Origin: DATMER01 sp031390755
GTDB taxonomy: Bacteria; Acidobacteriota; Thermoanaerobaculia; Multivoradales; UBA5704
Length of the DNA: 64,000 nt
Assembly (NCBI GenBank): GCA_031390755.1
Contig: JANMTS010000116.1
Location: 106,950 to 170,949 of the forward strand
Direction: 5' to 3'
This document shows, piece after piece, positions 1 through 9,002 of this stretch (its first letter is position 1; every line of letters begins with the position of its first letter). The position numbers and the translations under genes were made by a program. The notes under the pieces are model-generated. The model was not told the origin of the DNA. It did no database searches and worked only from the letters and a program-made list of their open reading frames with translations.

Positions 1-2854
1 AGAAGCGGTCGATGCTCTCGCGGTCGGGCTTGCCGCGGTCGGCGTCGCTCAGAACCTCGAAGCGGACGATCGGGCCGGTGGTGCCGAAGGCGCGGTTGGC
101 CAGGATCGCCTGCGCGATCTCGTTCTCGTCGATGGCGCCCAGGCTCTGGGCCACGGAGGCGACGTAGGTCCGGCCGTACCCGGGGCTCTCCAGGACGGGC
201 CGGTGCGAGTCGGAGTTGGCCATGCCGGTGCGGTGATAGCCCTGGTTGAGCAGGCTGAACCAGTCCTTCCTCACCTCGAGGTAACGGCTCAGGGACGTGC
301 CGTTGAGGATCTCCATGGCGTCGAAGCTCAGGCCGTCGGTGTCGGTGCCGGACGCTCCCACCACGCTCTTGTTGTACAGCGACGGCAGGCTCATGAGGCT
401 GTTCGGGAAGGCGGTGATCGGCTCGTCCGGCTGGTAGCCGCCGGTCGTCGGATCGCCGCCGGGGTTGGCCAGGCTGTTGAACAGGCCGATGACCACGGTT
501 CCGGCGAGCCCGGCGCGGGGATGGTTGAGCACCACCACCTCCGGGTCGGGCGGCAGGCTCGCCCCCGGCGTGCCCGGCTGGCCGGCCTGGATGGCCGCGA
601 GCCACTGGGGCAGCGTCGCGGCGTCCGGAGTGGTGCCGAGGAGCGGAAGCGAGTCGAAGCCCCGCAGGCGGTCCATGGCCGTGCCGGGATTGAGGTACTC
701 GTCGGAGGGGGCGCCGTTCCTCCGCGCTCCCGGGATCACCGAAAGCGGCCAGGCGATCCAGTGGCCGATGGCCTCGGGGAAGGCGTTGACGTTGCCGGTG
801 GCCGCGCTGACCGGCACCGGGATCGCGCCGCTCAGCTCCTCGCCCACGATCGACGCGATCTCCTTGCCCGCGCCGAGCTGGTTGATGATCGGCCGGTAGT
901 CGGAGGTGAAGTCGTGGTCGCTCGAGACCATCAGCTCGACGCCGGAGGCCAGGTACGAGACGACCCGGTCGGTCATGGGGACCGAGGCGTCGAAGCTCTT
1001 GGTCGAGTGGACGTGCCCGTCCATGCTCACGTAGCCGTCCGTGGTCACCTCCCGCCGCAGATCGACGCGCAGGTGCGAGACCTGCTCCTCCCTCACGGTC
1101 ACGTCGCGGACCTCGAGGCTGTACTCGATGCCGCGGGAGGCATAGATCCGGTACTTACCCGGCGCGAGCTTCACCGTGCCATGGCCGTCGTGGTCGAGGA
1201 CGACGTTGAAAGTCCGGTCGCCGGCGAAGGTCTCGCCGAGCTGTGACGAATTGCCCTCGGTGACCGGAGCCAGGCCGTCGCCGGTGCGCTTCGACAGCCC
1301 GGAGAAGTTGCGCAGGCTGAGATACTGCCGCCCGAAGTCCGGATTGTCCGTGCCGTCGAGGCCGTAGATCGTGAGCTTGACCGGGCTCTCCTCCCGGCTG
1401 CCGTTCTTGAACAGCCGGGTGACCTCGTAGCGCAGCTCGCCGGTCCCGCTGAGCGGGATGTCGCCGAGATCCTGGACCTCGCCCTGGATCGTGTCCTGGA
1501 TAGCCGCGAGGCTGACGGTCAGAGGACCGATCTCCCCGGTCTCCCGGTTCTCGGCCTGGATCCGGGCGTAGTAGATGGATGGTACCGCCCCAGGTGCCGC
1601 CGGGTCGCTCAAGGCCTGCAGGCGGACCGTGAAGCGGCCGTCCGCACCGGTGACGGCGTGCGTCATGGGCAGCGGCGCGCCGATCGTGGCCGGGATCACC
1701 TCTTCCGCGGTGCCGTCGCCGTTGTTGTCGATGGCCGTCACCATCGGCGAGAGGTCGGGGGCGCCGGGGACGGTGTTCTCGAAGATCAGGTGGGCGTCCG
1801 GGACCGGACGTCCCTTCGTGTCCACCACCCGGCCGGTGAACGCGGCGCGGGCGTCGAGACCGCCGAAGGCCGGCTTGTAGAGCAGCGGCAGGGCCACGTC
1901 GAGCCCCGCCTCGACGTTGTTCTGCGGCGCGACCACCAGCTTGCGGGCGTAGGTCAGCGTGCCCCCGGGAGCGAGCTGCGGCGGATTGCCGGCGGCCACC
2001 GCCGCGACGTCGAAGTAGCTTCCCGGCAACGCCACCAGGGGGGAGGCCACCCCGACCAGCGGCCGGTCGACGGAGTCCGCGACGAAGACGTAGCTGACCT
2101 CTCCCGACGGCGTCAGATCGTTGTTCGCCGGACCGTCGGCCGGTCCGTTGTTGCCCGGCATGGCCAGGAAGCTCCAGGAGCCGAGCGACGGGAAGGGGTT
2201 CGTCAGCTCGTACGGCGGCGACATCGGCCCACGGTTGGGAAAGGGCTGGAACGGCAGGCGTCCGCGTCCCACCATCACGTCCGCGTCGGCGATCGAGAAG
2301 AGGGACACCGACGCGGTCCCGTTGTTCTTGACGGAGGTCGTGATGTCGATCCAGGAGTTGCCGTCGGTCACCGAGTAGGTGGTGACCACCGTGAGCGTCG
2401 GCTTGCTCGGGCTCGACACGCCGCTGTACAGGGCGATCCCGTAGACGGTGATCGAGGCCGTGCTCCCCCCGCTGACCAGCACCGGGTCGGGGAGGCCGCT
2501 CGCGGAGCCGAGATAGAGCACCACGTTCACCGGCGAGAAGTTGAGGACGTGGTGGATCTCGGTCAGCTGGTCGTTGCGCCGTCCCCGGTTGCCGACGTCG
2601 ATGAGGATGCCGCTCGACGGCAGCGACTCGCCCGAGAAGGGAACGTTGAAGTCGGGAGTGGCGCCGATCGCATGCACGACCGCCTCGACCTTGTCGTTGC
2701 GCATCAGGAGATCCCCGACCCCGCCGTCGAAGTCCGTGCCGCCCATCTGGGCGAGGTCGGGCAGGGTCAGGGTCCGGGCTTCTGCGGCCCGCGCCGGAGG
2801 CGGAGCCAGCAGCATCAACAAGAAGGTGAAAGCAAAGACGAAAGTCCGGTCCAT
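1..2854 (-). CDS. Exported CehA/McbA-like metallohydrolase with PHP domain (3' part outside window)
   Basis: The frame is open from an ATG at 2854 to the left edge (about 951 codons), so the C-terminus is missing. The first residues form a signal peptide ending near LLMLLAPPPARA. A beta-rich region follows, then a carboxypeptidase-regulatory-like stretch (FTGRVVDTKGRPVPDAHL, near residue 340). The C-terminal half carries PHP-type metal motifs: DGHVHS near residue 614, SSDHD near 645 and NSDSHR near 880. Family knowledge: CehA/McbA proteins are metal-dependent hydrolases; the substrate cannot be read from sequence. It is transcribed away from the ABC transporter group on its right. The PHP assignment is firm; the exact activity is unknown. 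Confidence 0.75.
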   Translation of the reverse strand, partial: MDRTFVFAFTFLLMLLAPPPARAAEARTLTLPDLAQMGGTDFDGGVGDLLMRNDKVEAVVHAIGATPDFNVPFSGESLPSSGILIDVGNRGRRNDQLTEIHHVLNFSPVNVVLYLGSASGLPDPVLVSGGSTASITVYGIALYSGVSSPSKPTLTVVTTYSVTDGNSWIDITTSVKNNGTASVSLFSIADADVMVGRGRLPFQPFPNRGPMSPPYELTNPFPSLGSWSFLAMPGNNGPADGPANNDLTPSGEVSYVFVADSVDRPLVGVASPLVALPGSYFDVAAVAAGNPPQLAPGGTLTYARKLVVAPQNNVEAGLDVALPLLYKPAFGGLDARAAFTGRVVDTKGRPVPDAHLIFENTVPGAPDLSPMVTAIDNNGDGTAEEVIPATIGAPLPMTHAVTGADGRFTVRLQALSDPAAPGAVPSIYYARIQAENRETGEIGPLTVSLAAIQDTIQGEVQDLGDIPLSGTGELRYEVTRLFKNGSREESPVKLTIYGLDGTDNPDFGRQYLSLRNFSGLSKRTGDGLAPVTEGNSSQLGETFAGDRTFNVVLDHDGHGTVKLAPGKYRIYASRGIEYSLEVRDVTVREEQVSHLRVDLRREVTTDGYVSMDGHVHSTKSFDASVPMTDRVVSYLASGVELMVSSDHDFTSDYRPIINQLGAGKEIASIVGEELSGAIPVPVSAATGNVNAFPEAIGHWIAWPLSVIPGARRNGAPSDEYLNPGTAMDRLRGFDSLPLLGTTPDAATLPQWLAAIQAGQPGTPGASLPPDPEVVVLNHPRAGLAGTVVIGLFNSLANPGGDPTTGGYQPDEPITAFPNSLMSLPSLYNKSVVGASGTDTDGLSFDAMEILNGTSLSRYLEVRKDWFSLLNQGYHRTGMANSDSHRPVLESPGYGRTYVASVAQSLGAIDENEIAQAILANRAFGTTGPIVRFEVLSDADRGKPDRESIDRF

Positions 2855-2904
2855 GCGGGCATCTCCCTTGGAGCAGGTGCAGTAGGGGCCAACTATATCC
2901 TCCG

Positions 2905-2927
2905 GCGGGCGCGTATGTGGCGCCCGC
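2905..2927. repeat. Perfect 8-bp inverted repeat in a divergent intergenic region
   Basis: GCGGGCGC and GCGCCCGC are separated by 7 bases, about 50 bases upstream of the metallohydrolase start. The 180-base gap 2855-3035 separates two divergently transcribed units, so this could be an operator or a hairpin in the metallohydrolase leader. Function is inferred from position only. Confidence 0.4.
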
Positions 2928-3035
2928 ACAGTAGATACGATAGGATCGGTATCCCGTTCCGTGCGCCGTGCCGTGCGGTTCGCGAAGAATTTTGTTGGAG
3001 CCAACCTGCCCCCGTGGTGAACAGGAGTCGTAGCG

Positions 3036-3191
3036 ATGCTCTACGCCATGTATTTCTTGTTGAGCCTGGCGGTTGGCTGGTTGGGCAGGAACCGACAGTT
3101 CGGGTTCTGGGGCTTCTTTCTCGCGGCCATGATCTTCACGCCGCCCGTGGTTCTTCTCATCTGGGCCTTGACCTCTCCGAGCGAGCGATAG
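3036..3191 (+). CDS. Small two-helix membrane protein
   Basis: A 51-residue frame starts with ATG, preceded by AGGAG about 10 bases upstream. It contains two hydrophobic segments (MYFLLSLAVGWLG and FWGFFLAAMIFTPPVVLLIW) joined by a short polar turn (RNRQFG), and ends in a charged tail SPSER. It lies 46 bases before the ABC exporter on the same strand and may be co-transcribed. I do not recognise a family. A good ribosome site and a clear two-helix pattern support it being a real gene. Confidence 0.55.
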   Translation: MLYAMYFLLSLAVGWLGRNRQFGFWGFFLAAMIFTPPVVLLIWALTSPSER

Positions 3192-3237
3192 GCCTGAGCC
3201 CGAGGCGCCCGTCTCCGCTGCCCGCCCAAGGATCCGT

Positions 3238-4872
3238 ATGAAGCTTCTTCAGCTCATCCGTAGGGAGTCGTCCCTCTCTTTCGGCTGGCTGGTCGTCATC
3301 TCCACCATTTCCGCCAACGCCAACGCCCTGCTCCTGATCATCGTCAACGTCGCTCTCGAAGACGAGGCGGCGACGGGGCAGACGGCGACGTTCCGGTGGC
3401 TCTTTCTGTTCGTCGTCTTCCTGGCGATCTTCGCGCTGACCCGGAGGCACCTGCTGATCGTCCTTTCGAAGGAGCTCGAGCAGGTTCTGCACAACGTGCG
3501 GATCCGGGTCGCCGACAAGATCCGCCGGGCGGACCTGCTGTCCCTGGAGGGGCTCGAACGCGCCGGAATCTACGCCAGCGTGCAGCGGGAGACCCTGCAG
3601 ATCTCCAGCATCGGCAAGCCGCTGGTGCAGGTGGTCCAGGCGATGCTGCTTCTGGTGCTCACGCTGCTCTACATCCTCTACCTGTCCCCCTACGCGTTTC
3701 TCTTCACGGCGAGCACCATCGTCGCCTCCTCCCTCTTCTACCTCACCCGGAAGAGGAGGCTCAGCGGCGTCATGCGCGATGTGCTGCGCAAGGAAGACAA
3801 GGTCTTCGAGACGCTGAGCCACGTTCTCGACGGCATCAAGGAGGTTCAGCTCAACGCCGCCCGCAGCGATGATCTGATCAGCCACGCCCGATCCAGGTCG
3901 GAGGCCGCCCGCGACCGGAGAATCGACGTCGACGCCGAGTTCACGGCTTTGGCGACCTTCTCGCAGGTCGCCATCTTCGGCGGCCTCGCTCTCCTGGTCT
4001 TCGTCCTCCCCCAGCATCTCGCGGGTCTCCGGGAAGAGGTCATGCCGGTGGCCATGGCCTATATCTTTCTGATCGCCCCGGTCTTCGGCACGCTCGGATT
4101 GATTCCGGATCTCTATCAGGCCGAGGTCGCCGTCCAGTCGATCCAGGAGGTCGAGGCGAAGCTCGACGAGGCCATCCGGCCGGTTCCTCCCAAGGTGGCG
4201 GAGCGCACGTCCTTTCAGCAGATCGTGCTGGACGGTCTCACCTTCCAGTTCGACGACCCGAGAAGCGACCATCCCTTCTCGCTCGGGCCTGTCAATCTGA
4301 CTCTGGCAGCGGGCGAGGTGCTCTTCCTGACGGGCGGCAACGGCAGCGGCAAGTCCACCCTGCTCAAGCTCCTCACCGGGCTCTATCGCCCCGACAGCGG
4401 CGCGATCTACCTCGACGGAGTCCGGGTCGAGGGCCCGCAGGTCCATACCTACCAGAGCCTTTTCACCACCGTCTTCAGCACCTTTCATCTGTTCGATCGT
4501 CTCTACGGCCTGCCGGAGCCCGATCCCGGGCAGGTCGAGCTGCTGTTCGGGAACCTCGGATTGACCGGGAAGACGGACATCGTCGACGGCGCCTTCACGA
4601 CGCTGAACCTGTCCACGGGGCAGCGCAAGCGGCTGGCCCTGGCGGTCTCGCAGTTGGAGGATCGGCCGATCTTCATCCTCGACGAGTGGGCCGCGGAGCA
4701 GGATCCCGAGTTTCGCAGGAAGTTCTATGCCGAGATCCTGCCGCAGCTCAAGGCGGCCGGCAAGACCGTCATCGCGGTGACTCACGACGATCGCTATTTC
4801 TCGACCGCCGACCGGGTATTCCGAATGGAGGAGGGCCGTCTGACTCCTCTCTCGGCGGAAGGTACGGAGTGA
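3238..4872 (+). CDS. Cyclic-peptide-type ABC exporter (fused membrane and ATPase domains)
   Basis: A 544-residue half-transporter. Residues 1-300 contain about six membrane segments; the ATPase follows with Walker A GGNGSGKST near 365, the atypical signature LSTGQRKRLAL near 458, Walker B IFILDEW near 478 and switch His in AVTHDD. The spacing and the STGQRKRLAL signature match the SyrD/PvdE-like cyclic peptide transporter family, which exports non-ribosomal peptides or siderophore precursors across the inner membrane. No peptide synthetase gene is in the window, so the substrate is unknown; some members sit with unrelated genes. It is followed after 3 bases by an SPFH protein, suggesting co-translation. 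Confidence 0.8.
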   Translation: MKLLQLIRRESSLSFGWLVVISTISANANALLLIIVNVALEDEAATGQTATFRWLFLFVVFLAIFALTRRHLLIVLSKELEQVLHNVRIRVADKIRRADLLSLEGLERAGIYASVQRETLQISSIGKPLVQVVQAMLLLVLTLLYILYLSPYAFLFTASTIVASSLFYLTRKRRLSGVMRDVLRKEDKVFETLSHVLDGIKEVQLNAARSDDLISHARSRSEAARDRRIDVDAEFTALATFSQVAIFGGLALLVFVLPQHLAGLREEVMPVAMAYIFLIAPVFGTLGLIPDLYQAEVAVQSIQEVEAKLDEAIRPVPPKVAERTSFQQIVLDGLTFQFDDPRSDHPFSLGPVNLTLAAGEVLFLTGGNGSGKSTLLKLLTGLYRPDSGAIYLDGVRVEGPQVHTYQSLFTTVFSTFHLFDRLYGLPEPDPGQVELLFGNLGLTGKTDIVDGAFTTLNLSTGQRKRLALAVSQLEDRPIFILDEWAAEQDPEFRRKFYAEILPQLKAAGKTVIAVTHDDRYFSTADRVFRMEEGRLTPLSAEGTE

Positions 4873-4875
4873 ATC

Positions 4876-5925
4876 GTGGAAGAACGGAAACCTTTCAAGA
4901 TGCGGATGCAGGCCTGGTGGAGACGGAACAGTCTCGGCATCACCCTCACCTTCCTCCTGCTCTCCGCCCTGGTGGCGTTCCTCGCCAACAACATCTTCAT
5001 TCCGATCTATCCCGGCCAGGCGGGCGTGCAGTGGAGCCGGTTCGGCGGCGGCACGAAGACGAACACGGTGTACGGCGAGGGGATCCACGTGATCTTCCCC
5101 TGGAACATCATGGTCAAGTACGACGTCCGCTTCCAGCAGCGCTCCGCGAGGTTCGACGTGCTGTCCATCGACGGCCTGGATATCTCCACGGTGGTCACGG
5201 TGCGGTACAAGCCCGTGGTCCAGAACCTGGCCCTCCTGCACAAGCTCGTCGGCCCCAAGTACGTGGAGACGCTGCTCCTGCCGGAGGTCGGCGCCCAGGC
5301 GCGCACGTTGATCGCCGGCTACACTCCGGACGATCTCTATTCGCCGACCCGCTACTCCATTCAGCGCCAGATCCTCGGGCGGCTCGTCAACGAGACCCGC
5401 GTCCGCATCGGGCCGCGGTCCGCCAGGCTGACGGACTTCCTGTATGTCGAGGACGTCTTCCTGGAGAGCGTCAAGCTGCCCAAGGACGTGGAGCAGGCCA
5501 TCCGCAACAAGCTGGCGCAGCTCCAGCACCTGCAGGAGTATGAGTACATCGTCCAGCGGGAACGGCGGGAGGCGGAGCGAAAGGAGATCGAAGCCGGGGG
5601 CATCCGGGCGTTCCAGGACATCGTGAACGAGGGGATCTCCGACCGCTACCTGCGCTGGAAGGGGATCGACGCGACGCTCAAGCTGGCGGAGTCCAACAAC
5701 ACCAAGATCGTGGTCATCGGCGCCGGCCAGGACGGCCTGCCCATCATTCTGGGAAACGTGGACAGCGTGCCGCCGACGCCCGGGGCCGCCCGCAATACCG
5801 CCCCCAATACCGCTCCCAATATTCCCAATACCGCTCCCAACCGGACCGGGCAGTTGCAGCGGGGGGCACCGACCGTCCCCACGGCACCCGCCCGGCCGCC
5901 GAGCGAGGCGCCGCCGCCGCCTTAG
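4876..5925 (+). CDS. SPFH/prohibitin-family membrane protein
   Basis: A 349-residue protein starting with GTG, 3 bases after the ABC exporter stop. One N-terminal membrane anchor (residues about 24-45) is followed by a PHB/SPFH domain (GQAGVQWSRFGGG through ARLTDFLYVEDV) and a charged helical segment (VQRERREAERKEIEAGGI) of the kind that drives oligomer assembly in prohibitins and stomatins. The last 70 residues are low complexity, including Asn-Thr-Ala-Pro units encoded by a short DNA repeat at 5791-5840. SPFH proteins form scaffolding rings at membranes and often modulate proteases or transporters; a link to the adjacent exporter is inferred from operon structure. An in-frame ATG lies at 4915. 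Confidence 0.8.
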   Translation: MEERKPFKMRMQAWWRRNSLGITLTFLLLSALVAFLANNIFIPIYPGQAGVQWSRFGGGTKTNTVYGEGIHVIFPWNIMVKYDVRFQQRSARFDVLSIDGLDISTVVTVRYKPVVQNLALLHKLVGPKYVETLLLPEVGAQARTLIAGYTPDDLYSPTRYSIQRQILGRLVNETRVRIGPRSARLTDFLYVEDVFLESVKLPKDVEQAIRNKLAQLQHLQEYEYIVQRERREAERKEIEAGGIRAFQDIVNEGISDRYLRWKGIDATLKLAESNNTKIVVIGAGQDGLPIILGNVDSVPPTPGAARNTAPNTAPNIPNTAPNRTGQLQRGAPTVPTAPARPPSEAPPPP

Positions 5926-6003
5926 TGCTCGTCACGAAGCCGGGGCCGGTGTTCATCCACAGCGGGGAGTGCGCGCGGTCTGGATTTCTGCTGCGACTCA
6001 CGG

Positions 6004-6249
6004 TCGACTTGCGCGCAACTCCTCGATCGCGGCCGTGACTTGCGTGTAATTTGCGTCTAACTAGACGCCGAGTCGTGCGCAAAACTGGTGGCTCGCTGCG
6101 AAACTCATCGAATCAGGCGCAACTCGCGAGTTAGTCGCGCGCACAGCCTCGTGAGTCGCGCCTGATTTCCTGTTAGTCGCGCGCAACTCCCTCCTTGCCG
6201 GTGCGACTCGCGCGAAGTTGCGCGCAAAACCCGGGCGACTTGCGTCATT
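6004..6249. repeat. Degenerate short-repeat array (GCGACTTGCGCGCAACT-like)
   Basis: The non-coding stretch 5926-6396 holds about eight imperfect copies of a 14-17 base unit resembling GCGACTTGCGCGCAACT, in both orientations: 6004-6020, 6035-6062, 6071-6086, 6091-6105, 6115-6132, 6175-6188, 6203-6229 and 6235-6249. One copy forms a perfect 12-base palindrome, AACTCGCGAGTT, at 6121-6132. I see no gene here; reading frames crossing it have no recognisable domain. It could be a repeat family, a protein-binding array or a decayed structured element. Confidence 0.55.
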
Positions 6250-6396
6250 CCTGGAACGCCGGCCTGGTGATGTCCGAGGGGCGGCGCGGGTGGCCCGGGT
6301 CAGGTGGTAACAGCACTGCGATGCCCGTGTGAAGCTCGTCACACCGCGGAACCCCGGAGTTGCGGTACGCTAGAGATTCCCGGGCTTTTTCAAGAA

Positions 6397-7533
6397 ATGA
6401 GCAGCACCACGAAGCCGAAGCAAGTCATTCAAGTGGGGGGACACCTTCTCGCGCTTCCCGAGGGGGTTACCGCGAATGAGTGGGCGCTGGAGCGCGTCAA
6501 CTTCCAGAACCCGCGGATCCGCGCCTTCCTCGGCTGCATCCGTCTTCTCGACGGCGTGCTGGAGAGCAACTATGCCCTCCTGCACTGCTCGCCGGAGCGG
6601 CTGCTCGACATCTGGCGCAAGGTGCGGCAGGTCTCGGAGCTGATCGGCTCCCGCGTCTCCAACCTCCTGGAGACCCCGTCCCGCATCCCGGCTCTCGAAG
6701 AGGCGCGCCAGAGCGCCCAGACCTCGCTCGGGATGCTGGAGCACCAGGTGCTGCGCCGCCTGAGCGCCTTCCCCGAGGACGTGCCGCCCGACCAGCTCAT
6801 GGACGTCCGCAAGCTCCTGTGCATCTCGATCGGGCAGATCCACGCGTTTCTCGCGGACACGTTCGGCGAGCTGATGGCCAAGGACCCCCGCAGCCTCCAC
6901 GACTCGGACTACTTCCTCTCGCGCCGCTTCCCGCAGGACATCGAGGAGGCCGAGTGGCTCCACGCCACGCTCGTCCGCCTCGGCGAATACCTGCAGAAGC
7001 TCGACGAGGCGCGCATCCTCCACATGACCATGCTCGCGGACCGGATGCTCCGCGAGGAGACGATCCCCACCCGCCACGGCTGGATGGAGCCCCGGGCCTT
7101 CCTCGACATCCTGCTCACCGGCCTGACCCCGAAGCTCAAGGAGGTGCTCGCGCTGCGCGGGGTGCGCTTCTACGAGATGGAGATCCTCGACCGCTACGCC
7201 TTCGAGATCCCGGCGAAGTGCCGCACGGCCATGGACCTCCACGCGGTGGGGAGCGAGGCGCTGGAGGGGATCAAGGGGATGGTGGGGCCGACCCGGCCGG
7301 AGCGGACGCAGAACGTCCAGGACCTGCTCCAGATCCACGCGGTGTTCAGCCGGCGGATCGCGAGCCTGATGACCGACGTCGACAAGGCGCTCCAGGATCT
7401 CGTCGCCTTCATCCCCCTCTGGCTGGAGGGGGTGGAGAAGCGGCGGGCCCTGCTGCTCAAGCGGGAGCTGGGCCAGTCCCAGACCCAGGCGCGCACCGAC
7501 GAGCCGGAGCCCGCCGCCGCGCACCGGCGGTGA
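6397..7533 (+). CDS. Conserved-looking helical protein of unknown function
   Basis: 378 residues from the ATG at 6397; an in-frame ATG at 6304 would add 31 residues of unconvincing composition, so the internal start is preferred. The protein is soluble and predicted almost entirely helical, with leucine-rich segments (RIRAFLGCIRLLDGVLESNYALL; EEARILHMTMLADRMLREE) and no membrane segment or signal peptide. No catalytic motif is recognisable. Codon use is like that of the neighbours. It converges with terC, 29 bases away. Confidence 0.65.
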   Translation: MSSTTKPKQVIQVGGHLLALPEGVTANEWALERVNFQNPRIRAFLGCIRLLDGVLESNYALLHCSPERLLDIWRKVRQVSELIGSRVSNLLETPSRIPALEEARQSAQTSLGMLEHQVLRRLSAFPEDVPPDQLMDVRKLLCISIGQIHAFLADTFGELMAKDPRSLHDSDYFLSRRFPQDIEEAEWLHATLVRLGEYLQKLDEARILHMTMLADRMLREETIPTRHGWMEPRAFLDILLTGLTPKLKEVLALRGVRFYEMEILDRYAFEIPAKCRTAMDLHAVGSEALEGIKGMVGPTRPERTQNVQDLLQIHAVFSRRIASLMTDVDKALQDLVAFIPLWLEGVEKRRALLLKRELGQSQTQARTDEPEPAAAHRR

Positions 7534-7562
7534 TCCCCGCGGACCACCGCCTCACCTGATCT

Positions 7563-8354
7563 TCAGCGCGTCTTCCTTTTACCGGCCTGAGCGGTCTTCG
7601 CGGCCTTGGGCCTGGGCTCCTCGACGTACTCCTTCCGCAGGTGGACGGCCGGCTGCTTCCTCTTCATCCGCAGGTTGAGCATCTCGACCAGGACCGAGAA
7701 CCCCATCGCGAAGTAGACGTAGCCCTTGGGGATGTGCTGGTCGAGACCCTCGGCGATCAGCGACATGCCGATCAGGAGGAGGAAGCTCAGGGCGAGCATC
7801 TTGACGGTGGGATGCTTGTCCACGAACGCGCTCAGCGGGCCGGCGGCGACGAACATGACGCCCACGGCGATGATCACCGCGGCCATCATGATGACCAGCT
7901 CGTCGGCCATGCCCACGGCGGTGATCACGGAGTCGAGCGAGAAGACGATGTCGAGGACGAGGATCTGGGTGATCACGCCGGCGAACGAGGCGACGGCGCG
8001 GGCGTTGCCCTCGCCCTCATCGCCCTCCAGCCGGTTGTGGATCTCGTGCGTGGCCTTGGCGAGCAGGAACATGCCGCCGCCCAGGAGGATCAGGTCGCGG
8101 CCGGAGATCTCCTGCCCCAGGACGGTGAACAGCGGATTCGTCAGCCGGGCGATCCAGGCGATGGACGCCAGGAGGCCGAGGCGGATGAACATGGCCAGCC
8201 CCAGGCCGAGCTTCCGCGCCTTGGCTTGTTGCTCCTGGGGCAGCTTGCCGGCCAGGATGGAGATGAAGATCACGTTGTCCACGCCCAGGACGATCTCCAG
8301 GACCGTCAGGGTCAGCAGGGCGATCCAGCTCTCGGGGTTGCTCATCCACTCCAT
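7563..8354 (-). CDS. TerC-family integral membrane protein
   Basis: 263 residues with seven or more hydrophobic segments. It carries the two family-defining acidic membrane motifs, GVDNVIFISI near residue 25 and FSLDSVITAVGMADE near 140, and ends in a lysine-rich cytoplasmic tail. TerC/YjbE-type proteins are associated with metal ion export (manganese in studied cases) or tellurium resistance; the name alone does not prove tellurite resistance. The start is supported by AAGGA about 10 bases upstream. It appears to be a single-gene unit, divergent from apaG. Confidence 0.85.
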   Translation of the reverse strand: MEWMSNPESWIALLTLTVLEIVLGVDNVIFISILAGKLPQEQQAKARKLGLGLAMFIRLGLLASIAWIARLTNPLFTVLGQEISGRDLILLGGGMFLLAKATHEIHNRLEGDEGEGNARAVASFAGVITQILVLDIVFSLDSVITAVGMADELVIMMAAVIIAVGVMFVAAGPLSAFVDKHPTVKMLALSFLLLIGMSLIAEGLDQHIPKGYVYFAMGFSVLVEMLNLRMKRKQPAVHLRKEYVEEPRPKAAKTAQAGKRKTR

Positions 8355-8441
8355 GACAATTCATCCTTCCCGGCCGTTCGGGGCTCGTGGGATGCGGATT
8401 GTAGCAAAGCAACCCGCGGGGCGCGGTAGAATCCGTCCTGC

Positions 8442-8825
8442 ATGAGCGACACCGTCACCCAGGGCATCCGCATCCAGGCCGAGAGCGTCTACGACGAGGA
8501 GCGCAGCGCTCCCCAGGAGAGCTATTACTTCTTCGCCTACCAGGTGAGGATCTCGAACGTGGGCGAGGAGACCGCGCAGCTCCTGAGCCGCGAGTGGTTC
8601 ATCATGGACGCCACCGGCGACGAGCAGCGGGTCCAGGGCCCCGGAGTGGTCGGGGAGCAGCCGGTGCTCGCCCCCGGCGAGGCCTTCGAATACACGAGCT
8701 TCTGTCCGATCAAGACGCCGGTGGGATCGATGCACGGCACCTACCGCATGATCCGGGCGGACGGCGGGAGCTTCGACGCGGTGATCGCACCGTTCTCGCT
8801 GGCCGTGCCGCACTCCGTCAACTAG
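8442..8825 (+). CDS. apaG: ApaG protein
   Basis: 127 residues, the usual length for ApaG. The fold signature is complete: YYFFAYQVRISNVG, LLSREWFIMDATG, VQGPGVVGEQPVLAPGEAFEYTS, and GSMHGTYRM. ApaG is a small fibronectin-III-like beta-sandwich protein, linked genetically in enterobacteria to Co/Mg resistance and diadenosine tetraphosphate metabolism; its biochemical role is unsettled. Only about 10 bases separate a TAGAAT hexamer (8427-8432) from the ATG and no Shine-Dalgarno is visible, so the mRNA may be nearly leaderless (inference). The duplicated mnmA end begins 21 bases after its stop. Confidence 0.9.
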   Translation: MSDTVTQGIRIQAESVYDEERSAPQESYYFFAYQVRISNVGEETAQLLSREWFIMDATGDEQRVQGPGVVGEQPVLAPGEAFEYTSFCPIKTPVGSMHGTYRMIRADGGSFDAVIAPFSLAVPHSVN

Positions 8826-8845
8826 ATATCCGGGTCTATTTAGAA

Positions 8846-8929
8846 AGGCCGGTCTAGGCGAGCCGGCCCTGGATCCAGCAGCCTCCCAGCACGCGGGTCC
8901 CCTGATAGAAGACCGCGGCCTGGCCGGGG
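8846..8929 (-). pseudogene. Detached 3' end of mnmA (left copy of a direct repeat)
   Basis: Read on the minus strand this segment encodes PGQAAVFYQGTRVLGG and then CWIQGRLA followed by a TAG stop. This is the C-terminus of MnmA, whose intact copy ends CWIEGRLG at 11522. The DNA matches 11515-11597: 58 bases are identical (8872-8929 against 11540-11597) and 69 bases have a single mismatch (8861-8929 against 11529-11597). No upstream coding sequence is attached, so the fragment is not expressed as MnmA. With the right copy it brackets the restriction-modification genes. Confidence 0.9.
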
Positions 8930-9002
8930 CGTAAGTAGGGCGCTATTTTGTGGTACGGTTCCATCCTCCTGATACGGCGTTCAAGGACGGCAGGGAGGTA
9001 AG

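Noticed and set aside
203..3241. Plus-strand frames across 203-1246 and 1658-3241
   Set aside because: They lie opposite a continuous minus-strand coding frame with signal peptide and PHP motifs, and their translations are Arg/Gly/His-rich with no family resemblance.
5992..6249. CRISPR array
   Set aside because: The units are degenerate, in both orientations and irregularly spaced, with no constant-length spacers and no cas genes nearby.
6061..6342. Minus-strand frame through the repeat array (RAT-type repeats)
   Set aside because: The apparent protein repeats only reflect the DNA repeats; no ribosome site or family.
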